Shown piece after piece: positions 44,965-54,897 of a stretch of DNA of 64,000 bases. Numbering within the stretch: the first letter of the stretch is position 1; every line of letters begins with the position of its first letter. The translations under genes were made by a program, and so were the position numbers. The notes under the pieces were generated by a model, which was not told the DNA's origin, did not search any database, and saw only the letters and a program-made list of their open reading frames with translations. The stretch comes from Lederbergia lenta NBRC 16444 (GTDB lineage: Bacteria > Bacillota > Bacilli > Bacillales > Bacillaceae_C), in assembly GCF_001591545.1 (NCBI RefSeq), contig NZ_BCVC01000003.1:62001-126000 (forward strand), given 5' to 3'.

Positions 44965-45361
44965 ATCAGCATCCTTCTTTCTTTTAAAAGGCTATACCTT
45001 AATTCAATTGAATTACATAAAGGTTTGGAGAAAAAAATATAGCTTAATAAATATAATACTATGACTCTAGTAATTACCATACAAACAGTTCCAGTTAAAT
45101 CACCTTTCCTACCTTCCTGTTTTCACATGATCCGCTATCAAACAAAATAAAGGTTAAAAGTGAAACGAAATGTAACTTTGAACTGTCAGCAATAATTTAG
45201 GTTTATCGCTTGATTTCTCTCATTTTTCGTAGCTAGTAAGGGCGAGGAATATATACATGTATGCAGCTTATTTTAAAGGACGTGCCAATAAATGAATATT
45301 CATGAGACCGTCTAATATATATTATAGGAGCTAATTAGTAAATTAAAGGGTAGGTGAGCAC
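44965..45361. other. Intergenic region upstream of katE
   Basis: About 400 bp separate a divergent membrane gene from katE. I found no convincing SigB (GTTTAA...GGGTAT) or PerR box. A near-palindromic TAATATATATTATA lies at about 45314-45328. No gene is supported. Confidence 0.4.
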
Positions 45362-47422
45362 ATGGATGGGAAATCTCCAAGAAACAAAAAGCCTGGTGAT
45401 CAAAACTTAAAACAACAACAATTAGATCAGTATCGTGTAAGTAATATAGGTAAGCCAATGACGACACAGGAAGGGAAAAAAAAGTCTCAGGACCAAGACC
45501 AATTAAAGGCTGGTGTACGCGGTCCAACACTGCGGCAGGATTATGAGTTCTTAGAAAAAATGTCTCATTTTAACCATGAAGAGATACCAGAGAGAGTGGT
45601 TCACGCAAGAGGTTACAGTGCCCACGGAGAGTTTGAATGCTATCAATCCATGAAACATGTGACTAAAGCCGGATTTTTACAGGAACCGGGTAAAAAAACG
45701 CCATTAACTGTCCGTTTTTCTACTGTACAAGGAGCCAAAGGATCTTACGATACGGCACGGGATTTACGTTGTAAAGGCGTTAAGCTTTATACAGAAGAAG
45801 GAAATGTCGATCTGACAACGATTGCAATGCCTGTATTAATTAATCAAGACGCAATGAAGTTTCCGGATGCAATGCATGCGTATCAATCTAAGCAAGATGA
45901 CGATATTCCCACAGCTTCCGGTGCACACGACACGTTTTGGGATTATGTGGCTAATAACCATGAGGCGCTTCATATGGTACTGTGGATTATGTCTGATCGA
46001 GGCATTCTAAGAAGTTACCGAATGATGGAATCTTGGTCCATTAATACGTACCTATTTATTAATGATCAAGAGAAAGCAACCTTTGTAAGGTATGTTTGGA
46101 AGCCTGTCCTTGGTGTCCATTCCCTGCTTCAGGATGAGGCGCTGAAAATCGGTGGACTCGATCCCGACTTTCACAGAAGAGATCTCAGGGAGGCCATTGA
46201 TAAAGGTGCTTTTCCTGAATATGAGCTAGGCGTCCAGTTGATTTCGATGGAAGATGAATTTAAATACGAATTCGATGTTCTTGATCCCGCAAAATTTTGG
46301 CCAGAAGAGCTCGTCCCTGTTCAAATTATTGGCAAGTTGACATTAAACAGAAATATTGATAATTACTTTACGGAGTCTGAACAAGTCGCATTTAATCCTG
46401 CAAATGTCGTTCCGGGTATTGATTTTTCCAATGATCCCGTTTTACAGGGAAGGTTAATGGCATATAGAGATACACAACAGCATCGACTTGGCAGCGCCAA
46501 TTATGTTGAATTGCCAATTAACAGACCTCTCTGCCCATTTCATAATAATCAGCGCCGTGGCTATATGAGAGAACGAATCGATGTTGATCAGGTAAACTAT
46601 CATGAAAATTCACTAGCGAATAATACGCCTTACACCACACCTCCAGAAGAAGGTGGCTATAAATATTATCCGAAAAAAGTAGAAGGACATGTCATACGAG
46701 CACGGAGTAAATCATTCGAAGATTTCTTTTCACAACCGAGGATATTTTGGCTTAGTCTAACTCCAATCGAAAAACAGCATACTATTGAAGGACTTAGCTA
46801 TCAACTCGGAAAGGTAAAAAGCAAATCAGTCCGCCAACAAAACGTCAATTTGTTAGTTAATGTGGATAAGGAATTGGCTAACATCATTGCTGACAATATC
46901 GGTGTCGATCGACCAAGTGGATCCAATGTTTCGGTTTCTACACGTTATCCATCTCTTAGTCAGGCTAGCACACCTAGCTATGCATTCACCCAAAAAGTCG
47001 GTGTACTAATTGCCAATGGATTTAACGGTAATGAGGTAAAAAACACCCTTAACTTATTAAAGCAATATGGCGTTTTTGTTGTCATTATCAGTAATAAACT
47101 TGGGAATGTCACAGGAGATGATGGCACAAGAATTAAAGTTGACGAAACTTTCATTACAACAAGTCCCTACCTGGTTGACTCTCTTTATATTGTTGGAGGA
47201 GATCGTAAAAATGATGAGAAATTCTCTCCTGATATTATGAAATACTTTAGAGTTGCATATGAACATTATAAACCAATTGGCGTTGCCACAACTGGGCGGT
47301 CATATGTCCAAACATTAGAATCAAATAACTTAGCCGGAGTCGTTTTTGCTGCGAATAATTCAGATTTCGGAAAAGACTTTGTCACTGCGATTGCTCAGCA
47401 GCGCTTTTGGGATAGAAAATAA
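45362..47422 (+). CDS. katE: Large-subunit (clade II) catalase, KatE-type
   Basis: 686 aa, the size of B. subtilis KatE and E. coli HPII. The core has the active-site His in ERVVHARGYSAHG, the RFSTVQG segment, and the haem-ligand region GRLMAYRDTQQHRLG. The last approximately 150 residues (from QKVGVLIANGFNGNEV) form the flavodoxin/DJ-1-like domain typical of large catalases. It disproportionates H2O2 in the cytoplasm. AGGTGA is 4 nt before the ATG. It converges on a second catalase of the same type. Confidence 0.93.
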   Translation: MDGKSPRNKKPGDQNLKQQQLDQYRVSNIGKPMTTQEGKKKSQDQDQLKAGVRGPTLRQDYEFLEKMSHFNHEEIPERVVHARGYSAHGEFECYQSMKHVTKAGFLQEPGKKTPLTVRFSTVQGAKGSYDTARDLRCKGVKLYTEEGNVDLTTIAMPVLINQDAMKFPDAMHAYQSKQDDDIPTASGAHDTFWDYVANNHEALHMVLWIMSDRGILRSYRMMESWSINTYLFINDQEKATFVRYVWKPVLGVHSLLQDEALKIGGLDPDFHRRDLREAIDKGAFPEYELGVQLISMEDEFKYEFDVLDPAKFWPEELVPVQIIGKLTLNRNIDNYFTESEQVAFNPANVVPGIDFSNDPVLQGRLMAYRDTQQHRLGSANYVELPINRPLCPFHNNQRRGYMRERIDVDQVNYHENSLANNTPYTTPPEEGGYKYYPKKVEGHVIRARSKSFEDFFSQPRIFWLSLTPIEKQHTIEGLSYQLGKVKSKSVRQQNVNLLVNVDKELANIIADNIGVDRPSGSNVSVSTRYPSLSQASTPSYAFTQKVGVLIANGFNGNEVKNTLNLLKQYGVFVVIISNKLGNVTGDDGTRIKVDETFITTSPYLVDSLYIVGGDRKNDEKFSPDIMKYFRVAYEHYKPIGVATTGRSYVQTLESNNLAGVVFAANNSDFGKDFVTAIAQQRFWDRK

Positions 47423-47430
47423 TAATATTT

Positions 47431-47659
47431 TTACATCATTACGAGGTAGATATTATGCTAGGTCCGACAATGCCTATCACCATCCTATCGCTCAGAATTG
47501 GGCCCAACAAAATTTAGAGGTTTTTAGAAGTATGTTGCCCCTGCCAATTCAACAGGAATCAGTACCAATAAGATTAGGCCTAGTGGGGCTTCCTGCGGCA
47601 TGCACTTCCTTGGTAATAATCTTTCTGAAGAACAATTATTTCAGGTTGGGTACGCCTAG
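47431..47659 (+). pseudogene. Decayed gatA-like amidase fragment
   Basis: Two frames continue the C-terminal pattern of GatA-type amidases. 47431 onward gives YEVDIMLGPTMPITI (compare YDVIxGPTxPTxAF). 47528-47659 gives KYVAPANSTGIS and CGMHFLGNNLSEEQLFQVGY (compare xxxIPxNLAGxP, GLxxIGxxFxExxLxxVAxA), ended by a stop. A -1/+1 shift and stops lie between them. It starts 8 bp after katE. A further AGGAGATAATC with ATA in place of ATG (47683 onward) may be another relic. The rest of the gap to 47884 is empty. Confidence 0.5.
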
Positions 47660-47884
47660 GAAAACAATAGATTGATTTAAAGAGGAGATAATCATAAAAG
47701 TATGTATTCCCTTAGACAGAATGGGTGGAAAGAGCATCGATTTACACGCTCTATTCTCTTAAGAATATTGCAAAGTAGAAGTTTATTCGTCAGCAACATT
47801 CATTGAGAACTTTTAAAGTGATGATTTTTTTAGAAGCCTAAGATTAATAATGTATCATTACTATAATTCTGTATAAAAACAGCT

Positions 47885-47910
47885 AGGGAAATAACGTTTG
47901 TTATTTCCCT
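47885..47910 (-). terminator. Terminator of the second catalase gene
   Basis: AGGGAAATAAC pairs perfectly with GTTATTTCCCT (11 bp, 4-nt loop). On the minus strand it is followed by AGCTGTTTTT. Confidence 0.85.
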
Positions 47911-47919
47911 AAAATTAAT

Positions 47920-49983
47920 TTACATTCGATTCCAAAAACGCTGCTGAGCAATTGCAGTGACAAACTCTTTGCCAAAGTCAGCATTATTCGTAGCAAAAAC
48001 GACTCCTTCTAAATTATTCGTCTCTACTTTTTTAATATGAGGTTCCCCTGTTGTTGCGATACCTATTGGCTTAAGGTGTTTATAGGCCAATTGAATGAAC
48101 TCCATAATCTCTTGATTAAATTTAGTTGGATTACTAGCATTGCCTCCCACAATATAAAGAGAATCATACAAGACTGGTGATGTTGTTAAAAAGGTCTTAT
48201 CGACTTTCATTTTTGTACCATCAGCTCCAGTAACCATTCCAAGTTTTTCACTTATTATTTCGATAAACACCCCATTTTCCTTCAGTTCCTTCATGACATC
48301 TTCTACCTCTTCATCGTTAAATCCATTACCAATTAACACACCCACTTTTTGTGTAATAGCTACATGCGGTGTATTCAACTGGCTAAGGGCTGGGGAACTT
48401 TTTGTTACTGAGACATGATTGCCTTTTGGAGGTTCTACACCAATATTGTCTGCAATGATAGAAGCCATTTCCTGATCAACATTCGCCCACATCTCTACAT
48501 TTTGCTGTTTAACCGATTCACTTTGTGCAGATCCAATATGAAAACTAAATGTGTCGATTAGATCTTGTTTCTCCGCAGAAGATAAGCTGTTCCAAAAAAG
48601 TCTGGCCTGTGAAAAGTAATCATTGAACGAATCACTAGGGACTTCTCTCGTGATGTCCCCCTCCACTTTTCCTGGATAATTTTCGTATCCACCTTCTTCT
48701 GGCGAGGTCTCCGCAGGTGTATTTTCAGCTAATGAATTTTTGTGGTAATTTACGTAACCAACATCACTCTCATGTTTTAGATAACTACCTTGCAAGTTAT
48801 TATTCTGTTCGACAATCGGTTTATTAACTGGTATCTCTTCAAAGTTGGCTGAATGATGTCGATGTAATTCTGTATCCCTATATGCAAATGACCTGCCTTG
48901 TAAAACAGGATCATTACTAAAGTCAATTCCTGGAACTAAGTTGGAAGGATCAAATGCTGATTGTTCTTCCTCTGCAAAGTAATTATCAACGAGTCGATTC
49001 AATGACAATTTACCGATGTATTGAACAGGAATTACTTCTTCTGGCCAAAGTTTTGTATCATCTAAAATGACGAAATCATATTTAAACTCATCGTCTTCCT
49101 CAATTAACTGCACACCAAGCTCATATTCGGGATAAATTCCTTTTTCAATTGCCTCAATGAGATCATTACGATGAAAGTCTGGATCAACGCCACCGACTAT
49201 ATTTGCTTCATCCAGTAATAAGGAGTGTACACCAAGTTTTGGTTCCCATTTAAATCTGACAAAAGTGGATTTCCCCTGCTCATTAATGAATCGAAATGTA
49301 TTTATTGGCCAACCTGCCATCATCCGCCAGCTTCTTGGACGACCACGTAACGACATCAGCCACATCACCATATGGGCTGATTCCTGATTATTCACCACAT
49401 AATCCCAAAAACGCTCATGTGCAACAGTAGCTTGTGGTGTATCTGTAACTGGATTGGGTTTCGCTGCATGCGTTACATCCATAAATTTCATTGCATCCGA
49501 AAGGACAAAGACGGGAAATTGGAGTGATAACATATCATAATTGCCCTCTTGCGTATAAAACTTAACCGCAAAGCCGCGAATATCTTGAGCAGTATCCTTT
49601 GAGCCTTTATTTCCGATAAAATTGGAAAAACGACAGAACACGGGTGTTTTCCGTCCCGCCTCACTAAGAAAATCCGCACAAGTAAGAGCTTTCATGGATT
49701 TATAAGCTTCAAATTCTCCATAAACTCCGAATCCCCTGGCATGGACTACTTTTTCTGGTATTCGCTCACGGTTAAAATGAGATTGCTTTTTGTAAAAATG
49801 AAAATCTTGAAATAATAATGGGCCGCGATTTCCTGCTCTTAAGGAAGTACGGTCATTTGAAACCTTTACACCATTTTCATCTGTCATTTTCTTTTCTGAT
49901 TCGGAGTTGGTTTGATGAGATTGTTCGAGTTGTTCCTCTTTGTTATTGCCTTCAAAAAGCTTTTTTCCCTTTTCCTTATCCAT
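47920..49983 (-). CDS. Second large-subunit (clade II) catalase
   Basis: 687 aa, a clear paralogue of the convergent KatE. It has the same core (EKVVHARGFGVYGEFE, RFSNFIGNKGS, GRSFAYRDTELHRHH) and the same C-terminal DJ-1-like domain (QKVGVLIGNGFNDEEV), ending FVTAIAQQRFWNRM. The N-terminal approximately 45 residues are charged and divergent. The ATG at 49981-49983 is 9 nt after AAGG; two earlier in-frame ATGs overlap that site. The two catalases probably serve different stages or stresses. Confidence 0.92.
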   Translation of the reverse strand: MDKEKGKKLFEGNNKEEQLEQSHQTNSESEKKMTDENGVKVSNDRTSLRAGNRGPLLFQDFHFYKKQSHFNRERIPEKVVHARGFGVYGEFEAYKSMKALTCADFLSEAGRKTPVFCRFSNFIGNKGSKDTAQDIRGFAVKFYTQEGNYDMLSLQFPVFVLSDAMKFMDVTHAAKPNPVTDTPQATVAHERFWDYVVNNQESAHMVMWLMSLRGRPRSWRMMAGWPINTFRFINEQGKSTFVRFKWEPKLGVHSLLLDEANIVGGVDPDFHRNDLIEAIEKGIYPEYELGVQLIEEDDEFKYDFVILDDTKLWPEEVIPVQYIGKLSLNRLVDNYFAEEEQSAFDPSNLVPGIDFSNDPVLQGRSFAYRDTELHRHHSANFEEIPVNKPIVEQNNNLQGSYLKHESDVGYVNYHKNSLAENTPAETSPEEGGYENYPGKVEGDITREVPSDSFNDYFSQARLFWNSLSSAEKQDLIDTFSFHIGSAQSESVKQQNVEMWANVDQEMASIIADNIGVEPPKGNHVSVTKSSPALSQLNTPHVAITQKVGVLIGNGFNDEEVEDVMKELKENGVFIEIISEKLGMVTGADGTKMKVDKTFLTTSPVLYDSLYIVGGNASNPTKFNQEIMEFIQLAYKHLKPIGIATTGEPHIKKVETNNLEGVVFATNNADFGKEFVTAIAQQRFWNRM

Positions 49984-50085
49984 TTTCATCATCCTTTTCT
50001 ATAAAATTGACTTTACTATCAGTAGTTTTCTTATTGTTCGTAAACCCTTATTCGTGTAGTAGCATTTAAAATACTTATGTAAACA

Positions 50086-50247
50086 CTATGCTTTTTTACA
50101 TTTAGTAGTGTTTTCATCGTTTTTATATAAAAGATTATTGAATGAAAGAGGATTCTGTACTTCATGTAAATAGGCTTTTCGTTTATTATCCTCGGAACCC
50201 AATTTCTCGCGGTCCATTAGAATATCTATTCTTTTTATATACCCCAT
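50086..50247 (-). CDS. Possible 53-aa hydrophilic protein
   Basis: ATG at 50245-50247 to TAG at 50086. The product is charged and coding-like (MGYIKRIDILMDREKLG, then LHEVQNPLSFNNLLYKNDEN). The ribosome binding site is poor (TTAGAG). It lies about 100 bp upstream of, and co-directional with, the second catalase. The rest of the 49993-50499 gap shows no other feature. Confidence 0.3.
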   Translation of the reverse strand: MGYIKRIDILMDREKLGSEDNKRKAYLHEVQNPLSFNNLLYKNDENTTKCKKA

Positions 50248-50508
50248 GCTCTAAGGATGACTTACCCCAACTTGCAATAATTAAAACCAATAGCTCGATC
50301 ACTCTTTAATAGCTGACCCTATGGAACGCCTAATGATTGTACTAAATATGCTTATACGTTTTATTAGAGAAATAGATGGGTATAATCAAATAATATATTA
50401 CTGACTCTTAGCGACCCTTTCTTGTTGTACATGTATTCCAATATGTTACGAGAAAATGAAAGGTTGCTTGAATATATTTCTTTCTAGTACAGAGAAGGAG
50501 TGAATAGG

Positions 50509-51393
50509 ATGCAACAAGGTCAATTTGAAAAGATTAAAAATGGTAAAGGTTTTATTGCAGCACTGGATCAAAGTGGTGGCAGTACACCAAAAGCGTTGGC
50601 TGCTTACGGGGTGTCAGAAAATGCTTATTCCAACGAGGATGAGATGTTCAATTTAGTGCACGATATGCGAACCAGGATTATCACTTCGCCTGCTTTTAAT
50701 GCAGATAAAATTTTAGGTGCTATTCTTTTTGAGGAAACGATGGATCGTAAAATCGACGGTATGTACACAGCCGACTATCTGGCTGAAATGAAAGGGATTG
50801 TACCTTTTTTAAAAGTGGACAAGGGGCTTGCCGAGGAATCCAATGGCGTTCAGCTAATGAAACCAATCAACGACCTAGACGAAACATTGAATCGTGCAAT
50901 AGAACGTCATATTTTTGGTACAAAAATGCGCTCGGTTATTAAAGAGGCTAATCTAGAAGGCATCAAAGCCGTTGTTGAACAGCAATTTGAACTTGGCAAA
51001 AGGATTATAGCTGCAGGACTAGTGCCAATTATTGAACCTGAAGTTGATATCAATAGCTCCGAAAAAGAAAAATGTGAAGAACTATTAAAAACAGAACTTT
51101 TAAACCATCTTAATAACTTGCAGGAAAATGAGAATGTGATGTTGAAATTAACCATCCCTACCTCGACAAACATATACAAAGAGCTGATCGACCATCCAAG
51201 GGTTGTTCGTGTTGTCGCACTTTCTGGTGGATATTCAACAGATGTCGCGAACGAAAAGCTTAAAGCGAATGACGGTTTAATTGCTAGCTTTTCCAGGGCT
51301 TTGAGTCAGGATTTAAATGTCAACCAAACGGATGCCGAATTTAATGAAGCGCTCGCAAAAGCAGTTGACTCTATTTACGAGGCTTCTGTGTAA
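50509..51393 (+). CDS. fda: Class I fructose-bisphosphate aldolase
   Basis: 294 aa. The N-terminus [20 protein letters not shown] closely matches the Schiff-base (class I) aldolase Fda of Staphylococcus and relatives. Further conserved parts are [26 protein letters not shown] and VVALSGGYS. It cleaves fructose-1,6-bisphosphate to dihydroxyacetone phosphate and glyceraldehyde-3-phosphate. The ATG at 50509 follows AAGGAGTG; a GTG at 50500 overlaps that site. Monocistronic, with a strong bidirectional terminator. Confidence 0.9.
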   Translation: MQQGQFEKIKNGKGFIAALDQSGGSTPKALAAYGVSENAYSNEDEMFNLVHDMRTRIITSPAFNADKILGAILFEETMDRKIDGMYTADYLAEMKGIVPFLKVDKGLAEESNGVQLMKPINDLDETLNRAIERHIFGTKMRSVIKEANLEGIKAVVEQQFELGKRIIAAGLVPIIEPEVDINSSEKEKCEELLKTELLNHLNNLQENENVMLKLTIPTSTNIYKELIDHPRVVRVVALSGGYSTDVANEKLKANDGLIASFSRALSQDLNVNQTDAEFNEALAKAVDSIYEASV

Positions 51394-51430
51394 AGATTCT
51401 CAGATTTACCGTTCATTTATAGACTACTAA

Positions 51431-51492
51431 AAAAAGTATGACTTAATGTTCTAGCCAGCTAAAAGCTGGAACTCATTAAGTCATACTTTTTC
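51431..51492. terminator. Bidirectional terminator between fda and the DUF4256 gene
   Basis: AAAAAGTATGACTTAATG pairs with CATTAAGTCATACTTTTT (18 bp). The loop contains a second perfect hairpin, CCAGCTAAAAGCTGG (51453-51467). A- and T-runs flank both sides. Confidence 0.9.
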
Positions 51493-51542
51493 CTCTTATT
51501 GATTAAATCTAAATCAACTTCCCCTTCGTAACGCTCTTGCCT

Positions 51543-52112
51543 TTAAACTCTTAACGAGCCACGGAATCCTCTGGCACCATAATAAGAATCCGCGCCATTA
51601 TGATACACGAATACATGGCCAAAGCGATAATCGCAAAAGAGCGCACCACCGAGTTCCCTTATATCAGATGGTGTTTGCACCCAACTTGATGTTTTCTTAT
51701 CGAAGTCTCCGTGTTCTTGTAATGCACGATACTGTTCTTCTGTTAAAATTTCAATACCCATCGCAGTTGCCATATCCATAGCGGTATTTTCAGGTTTATG
51801 TTTTTTTCTTGATTCTAGCGCTTTACGATCGTAACAAACACTTCTACGACCTTTTGGACTTTCTACTGAACAATCATAAAATATGTATTCATCCTTCTTT
51901 GTATCATAACCAACAATATCCGGTTCACCACCAGTTACTTCCATTTCATTGAGCGACCATAGTTTTTCAGTATTAGCTTCAAGCTTTGCTTGGACTTTAT
52001 CCCACTCAAGTTCATGATGGCGGTTCATGTTTTTCTCAAAACGCTCTTTCAATACACTGAATAATTCTTCACGTTGTTCTTGTGATAATTTCTTTTCATT
52101 GCTGACATCCAT
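51543..52112 (-). CDS. DUF4256-family protein
   Basis: 189 aa, soluble. Conserved segments of the family are visible: WSLNEMEVTGGEPDIVGYD, DCSVESPKGRRSVCYDRKAL, MATAMGIEILTEEQYR and FVYHNGADSYYGARGFRG. Function unknown. AGGAGG is 8 nt before the ATG. Monocistronic. Confidence 0.83.
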   Translation of the reverse strand: MDVSNEKKLSQEQREELFSVLKERFEKNMNRHHELEWDKVQAKLEANTEKLWSLNEMEVTGGEPDIVGYDTKKDEYIFYDCSVESPKGRRSVCYDRKALESRKKHKPENTAMDMATAMGIEILTEEQYRALQEHGDFDKKTSSWVQTPSDIRELGGALFCDYRFGHVFVYHNGADSYYGARGFRGSLRV

Positions 52113-52239
52113 ATTTGCTTCCTCCTTATTGCTCCAACTCTTAATAGTTTATATTACTATTCCCCTCTATGACTAAAAAATCAAATTTACTTTCCCTTGT
52201 ACATATAAAAAATCGCATTTTACGATTGTCCACCTTACA

Positions 52240-52950
52240 TTATTTTGCCCCTGCATTTAATAAAATTTCCTTCATCTCTTTAAATCCTCTCTCCTGTGCA
52301 TGTGTTAATGGAGTGACATTATTATTATCCGGAATATTGACATCCGCACCATATTCTATAAGTAACTGAATAGTCTGCTGTTGTTTTTTGCTTCCATCTC
52401 CTAAAATAACGGCTTCTAGAAGAGCTGTCCATCCGAGATCATTTATATGATTCACATCGATATCCGTATTTGTCAAAAGTTCATTGACTACATCAACATA
52501 CCCGTGTTCTGATGCAGGAATTAATGCAGTCCCCCCATATCGATTTGTGATCGTAGGGTCTGCACCTGCTTGAATTGTTAGTTTTAAGATTTCTAAATAA
52601 CCCTCCGCTCCAGCATAAAGGAAGGGATTGTTTAACATATCATCTTGGATATCTACATCCGCACCTGCTTCAATCAATACCTTTGCAGTTGAAACATCAT
52701 TGTTATAAGTCGCAATCATAGTAGCAGTTCGTTGCTTTGAGTCTTGTGCATTGATATCTGCTCCATCCTTAACCAGCTTACTAACGACATCTGTATCTTC
52801 ACGTTCAACCGCTTGAATCAGCCCTTCATCCAACCCTTCACTCATCACTTCTCTCTCCTTTTCTGGTTGAATCAGTTCGTCACTTGTATTTGAATAACAG
52901 CCTTGGAGAAGTATCAAAGAACCAATCAATATCGCTGTCCACTTCTTCAA
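52240..52950 (-). CDS. Ankyrin-repeat lipoprotein
   Basis: 236 aa. Lipoprotein signal with lipobox LLQGC (Cys18), then about five ankyrin repeats (for example GADINAQDSKQRTATMIA, GADVDIQDDMLNNPFLYA, GADPTITNRYGGTALIPA, GADVNIPDNNNVTPLTHA). It would be a protein-interaction scaffold on the outer membrane face. Start is TTG with GAGGTG 7 nt upstream. No partner gene is adjacent. Confidence 0.85.
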   Translation of the reverse strand: MKKWTAILIGSLILLQGCYSNTSDELIQPEKEREVMSEGLDEGLIQAVEREDTDVVSKLVKDGADINAQDSKQRTATMIATYNNDVSTAKVLIEAGADVDIQDDMLNNPFLYAGAEGYLEILKLTIQAGADPTITNRYGGTALIPASEHGYVDVVNELLTNTDIDVNHINDLGWTALLEAVILGDGSKKQQQTIQLLIEYGADVNIPDNNNVTPLTHAQERGFKEMKEILLNAGAK

Positions 52951-53040
52951 ATAGAAACACCTCGATTTGTAACACTATATCTATTCTATATTAATAGACT
53001 TCTCATTTGGAATTTCTTCTTAATCTTAAGTTAATGATAC

Positions 53041-53646
53041 TTAGAACGCTTTTCGCTGGTAAATGATTATTGTCGCTCCCCATGATATAGCATAGAGTAT
53101 CACGATAACAACTGCCGCTCCAGTATATAAAGCTGGGATAGATAAACTAACGATAAAATTAGTAATTTCTGTTAAATGTTCGGCTAAAAACAACACAGTA
53201 GGCGGTACTACACCTGCTAAAAGAATAAAGCTAATAAGTACGACCGTTGTAATATAGCCCGGTTTAAAAATATAAAATAACGGAAAAGTAAACGCAGCAA
53301 ACAATAAAAATAAGCCAGTGCCTATCGCGATATCTGTAATAGTAAATGACTTATTAAAAACAAATAAGGCCAGACTTGTTACCACAATCGCTAAAACCAT
53401 ATAAACGATCGCACCCAGATAGCGTGATGCTATTATTTCCTTACGTGTGTAAGGCAAGGAATTTAATAAAATATTAGTCTCTGCTTTTTCATCGTAAGCA
53501 TAAGTGTTAAAGGGAATAAAAATACTGGCAACGAGAAAAATCAAAGCCGGATGTGAGCCCATCAAGATAAAGAATAAGATAAAAGGAAGAAAGATTAATA
53601 ACTGCCTTTTCTGTAGTATGACATCACGTCTGATTAAATTAAACAT
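53041..53646 (-). CDS. ABC-2-type permease
   Basis: 201 aa, six transmembrane segments. The LILFLPFILFFILMG-like N-terminus and ETNILLNSLPYTRKEIIASRY loop (in context, LLNSLPYTRKEI) are typical of ABC-2 permeases in GntR-controlled operons. It overlaps the ATPase gene by 8 nt. Last gene of the operon. Confidence 0.83.
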   Translation of the reverse strand: MFNLIRRDVILQKRQLLIFLPFILFFILMGSHPALIFLVASIFIPFNTYAYDEKAETNILLNSLPYTRKEIIASRYLGAIVYMVLAIVVTSLALFVFNKSFTITDIAIGTGLFLLFAAFTFPLFYIFKPGYITTVVLISFILLAGVVPPTVLFLAEHLTEITNFIVSLSIPALYTGAAVVIVILYAISWGATIIIYQRKAF

Positions 53647-54505
53647 AGTGTGTACCGCCTTTCAAGTAATACATAATATCTTCCAGAGAGGCACGTTCAA
53701 TGACAACCGTGTCTCCGAAAACATTTTCCACTGATTGAATATTATCTGTTAAAGCTTCAAATCCTGTTGATGCACGATGAATATGAATGAAAGCCTTTTC
53801 CGTATCTCTATCAAGAAGGTCCATCCCCCCTTTAACGAGCGCATAGTTCTCGGCAACATCGTGAATGGATTGATTAAATACTATTCTCCCTCCCTGGATG
53901 AAAGCTATATAATCTGCGATACGATCTAAATCAGTTGTTATATGCGTAGAGAAGAAGATCGTACGATTACCATCAAGCATTAATTCCTGTAAGAGAACTA
54001 ACAGCTCCCGTCTAAAAATAGGATCCAGGCCTGCTGTTGGCTCATCCATTATGATCAGTTCTGCATGATGAGATAGTGCTATCGCCAATGATGCCTTCAT
54101 TTGCATCCCTTTTGAGAAAGTTTTTATCGCTTTATTCATCGGTAATTCGAATTGTTCTACATATTGATAAAATAATTTATCATCCCAGTGTTTGTAAGCT
54201 GGTGCAACGATACGTTTGATGTCCTTTAAATTCAGCCCTTCAAAAAACACATTGCCATCATATACAAACCCAATCCGCTCCTTGATCTCCTTCTCATGCG
54301 TCTCATAATCCAATCCGAAAAGCTTCACCTCCCCAGCATCCGGTTTTAATAGATTCATTATTATTTTTATCGTTGTCGACTTACCAGCTCCATTCGCTCC
54401 AATGAATCCCGTTACAAATCCTTGCTTTACTTGTAGATTAATATTTTCAACAGAAAAATCTTTGAATTGCTTCGTTACATTTTTTAATTCAACTACATTT
54501 TCCAT
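53639..54505 (-). CDS. ABC transporter ATP-binding protein
   Basis: 288 aa. Walker A GANGAGKST, a signature region TFSKGMQMKASLAIAL (variant), Walker B LIIMDEPTAGLDP and H-loop FSTHI, then a C-terminal extension of about 75 residues. The ATG at 54503-54505 has GAGGAG 8 nt upstream; the GTG at 54512-54514 overlaps the gntR stop. Works with the downstream permease. Confidence 0.88.
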   Translation of the reverse strand: MENVVELKNVTKQFKDFSVENINLQVKQGFVTGFIGANGAGKSTTIKIIMNLLKPDAGEVKLFGLDYETHEKEIKERIGFVYDGNVFFEGLNLKDIKRIVAPAYKHWDDKLFYQYVEQFELPMNKAIKTFSKGMQMKASLAIALSHHAELIIMDEPTAGLDPIFRRELLVLLQELMLDGNRTIFFSTHITTDLDRIADYIAFIQGGRIVFNQSIHDVAENYALVKGGMDLLDRDTEKAFIHIHRASTGFEALTDNIQSVENVFGDTVVIERASLEDIMYYLKGGTHYV

Positions 54506-54510
54506 CCTTA

Positions 54511-54882
54511 TCACTCCTCATATAAAATTTTCAATAATTGCTGTATCTCATCAAGTGACAGACCGATCTCTCTGCTATTCGTTATAACAGCACTCAACTG
54601 CTCTTCAATGACCTTCAGTTTCTTCTCTCTTATAACATCTAAATTTTGCTCAGCAACAAAAGATCCCTTCCCTACAATGGAATAAATAAAGCCTGCCTTC
54701 TCCAATTCCTCATAGGCCCGTTTCGTCGTTATAACACTTATATGTAAATCCTTCGCAAGATTACGCATGGAAGGTATCGCTGTCCCCTCCTGCAATTCTC
54801 CTGCTAAAATGGACGATTTAATTTGATTCGTAATTTGCTCATAAATCGGCTCCTTTGAACTGTTAGAAATAATAATTTGCAT
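54511..54882 (-). CDS. GntR-family regulator (YtrA subfamily)
   Basis: 123 aa, only a winged helix (IYEQITNQIKSSILAGELQE, then AIPSMRNLAKDLHISVITTK and RAYEELEKAGFIYSIVGKGSFV) plus a short helical tail, as in YtrA-type regulators of ABC operons. GAGGG is 6 nt before the ATG. It lies in the operon it probably controls. A matching inverted repeat overlaps the operon start site. Confidence 0.88.
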   Translation of the reverse strand: MQIIISNSSKEPIYEQITNQIKSSILAGELQEGTAIPSMRNLAKDLHISVITTKRAYEELEKAGFIYSIVGKGSFVAEQNLDVIREKKLKVIEEQLSAVITNSREIGLSLDEIQQLLKILYEE

Positions 54883-54897
54883 GCCAATCCCTCTTCT

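Noticed and set aside
44965-45361. SigB promoter or PerR box upstream of katE
   Set aside because: Expected from B. subtilis biology, but no GTTTAA...GGGTAT pair or clear TTATAAT-N-ATTATAA box was found.
47346-47675. 109-codon frame overlapping the end of katE
   Set aside because: Its first part is an out-of-frame reading of katE and its second part is the wrong frame of the gatA-like relic.
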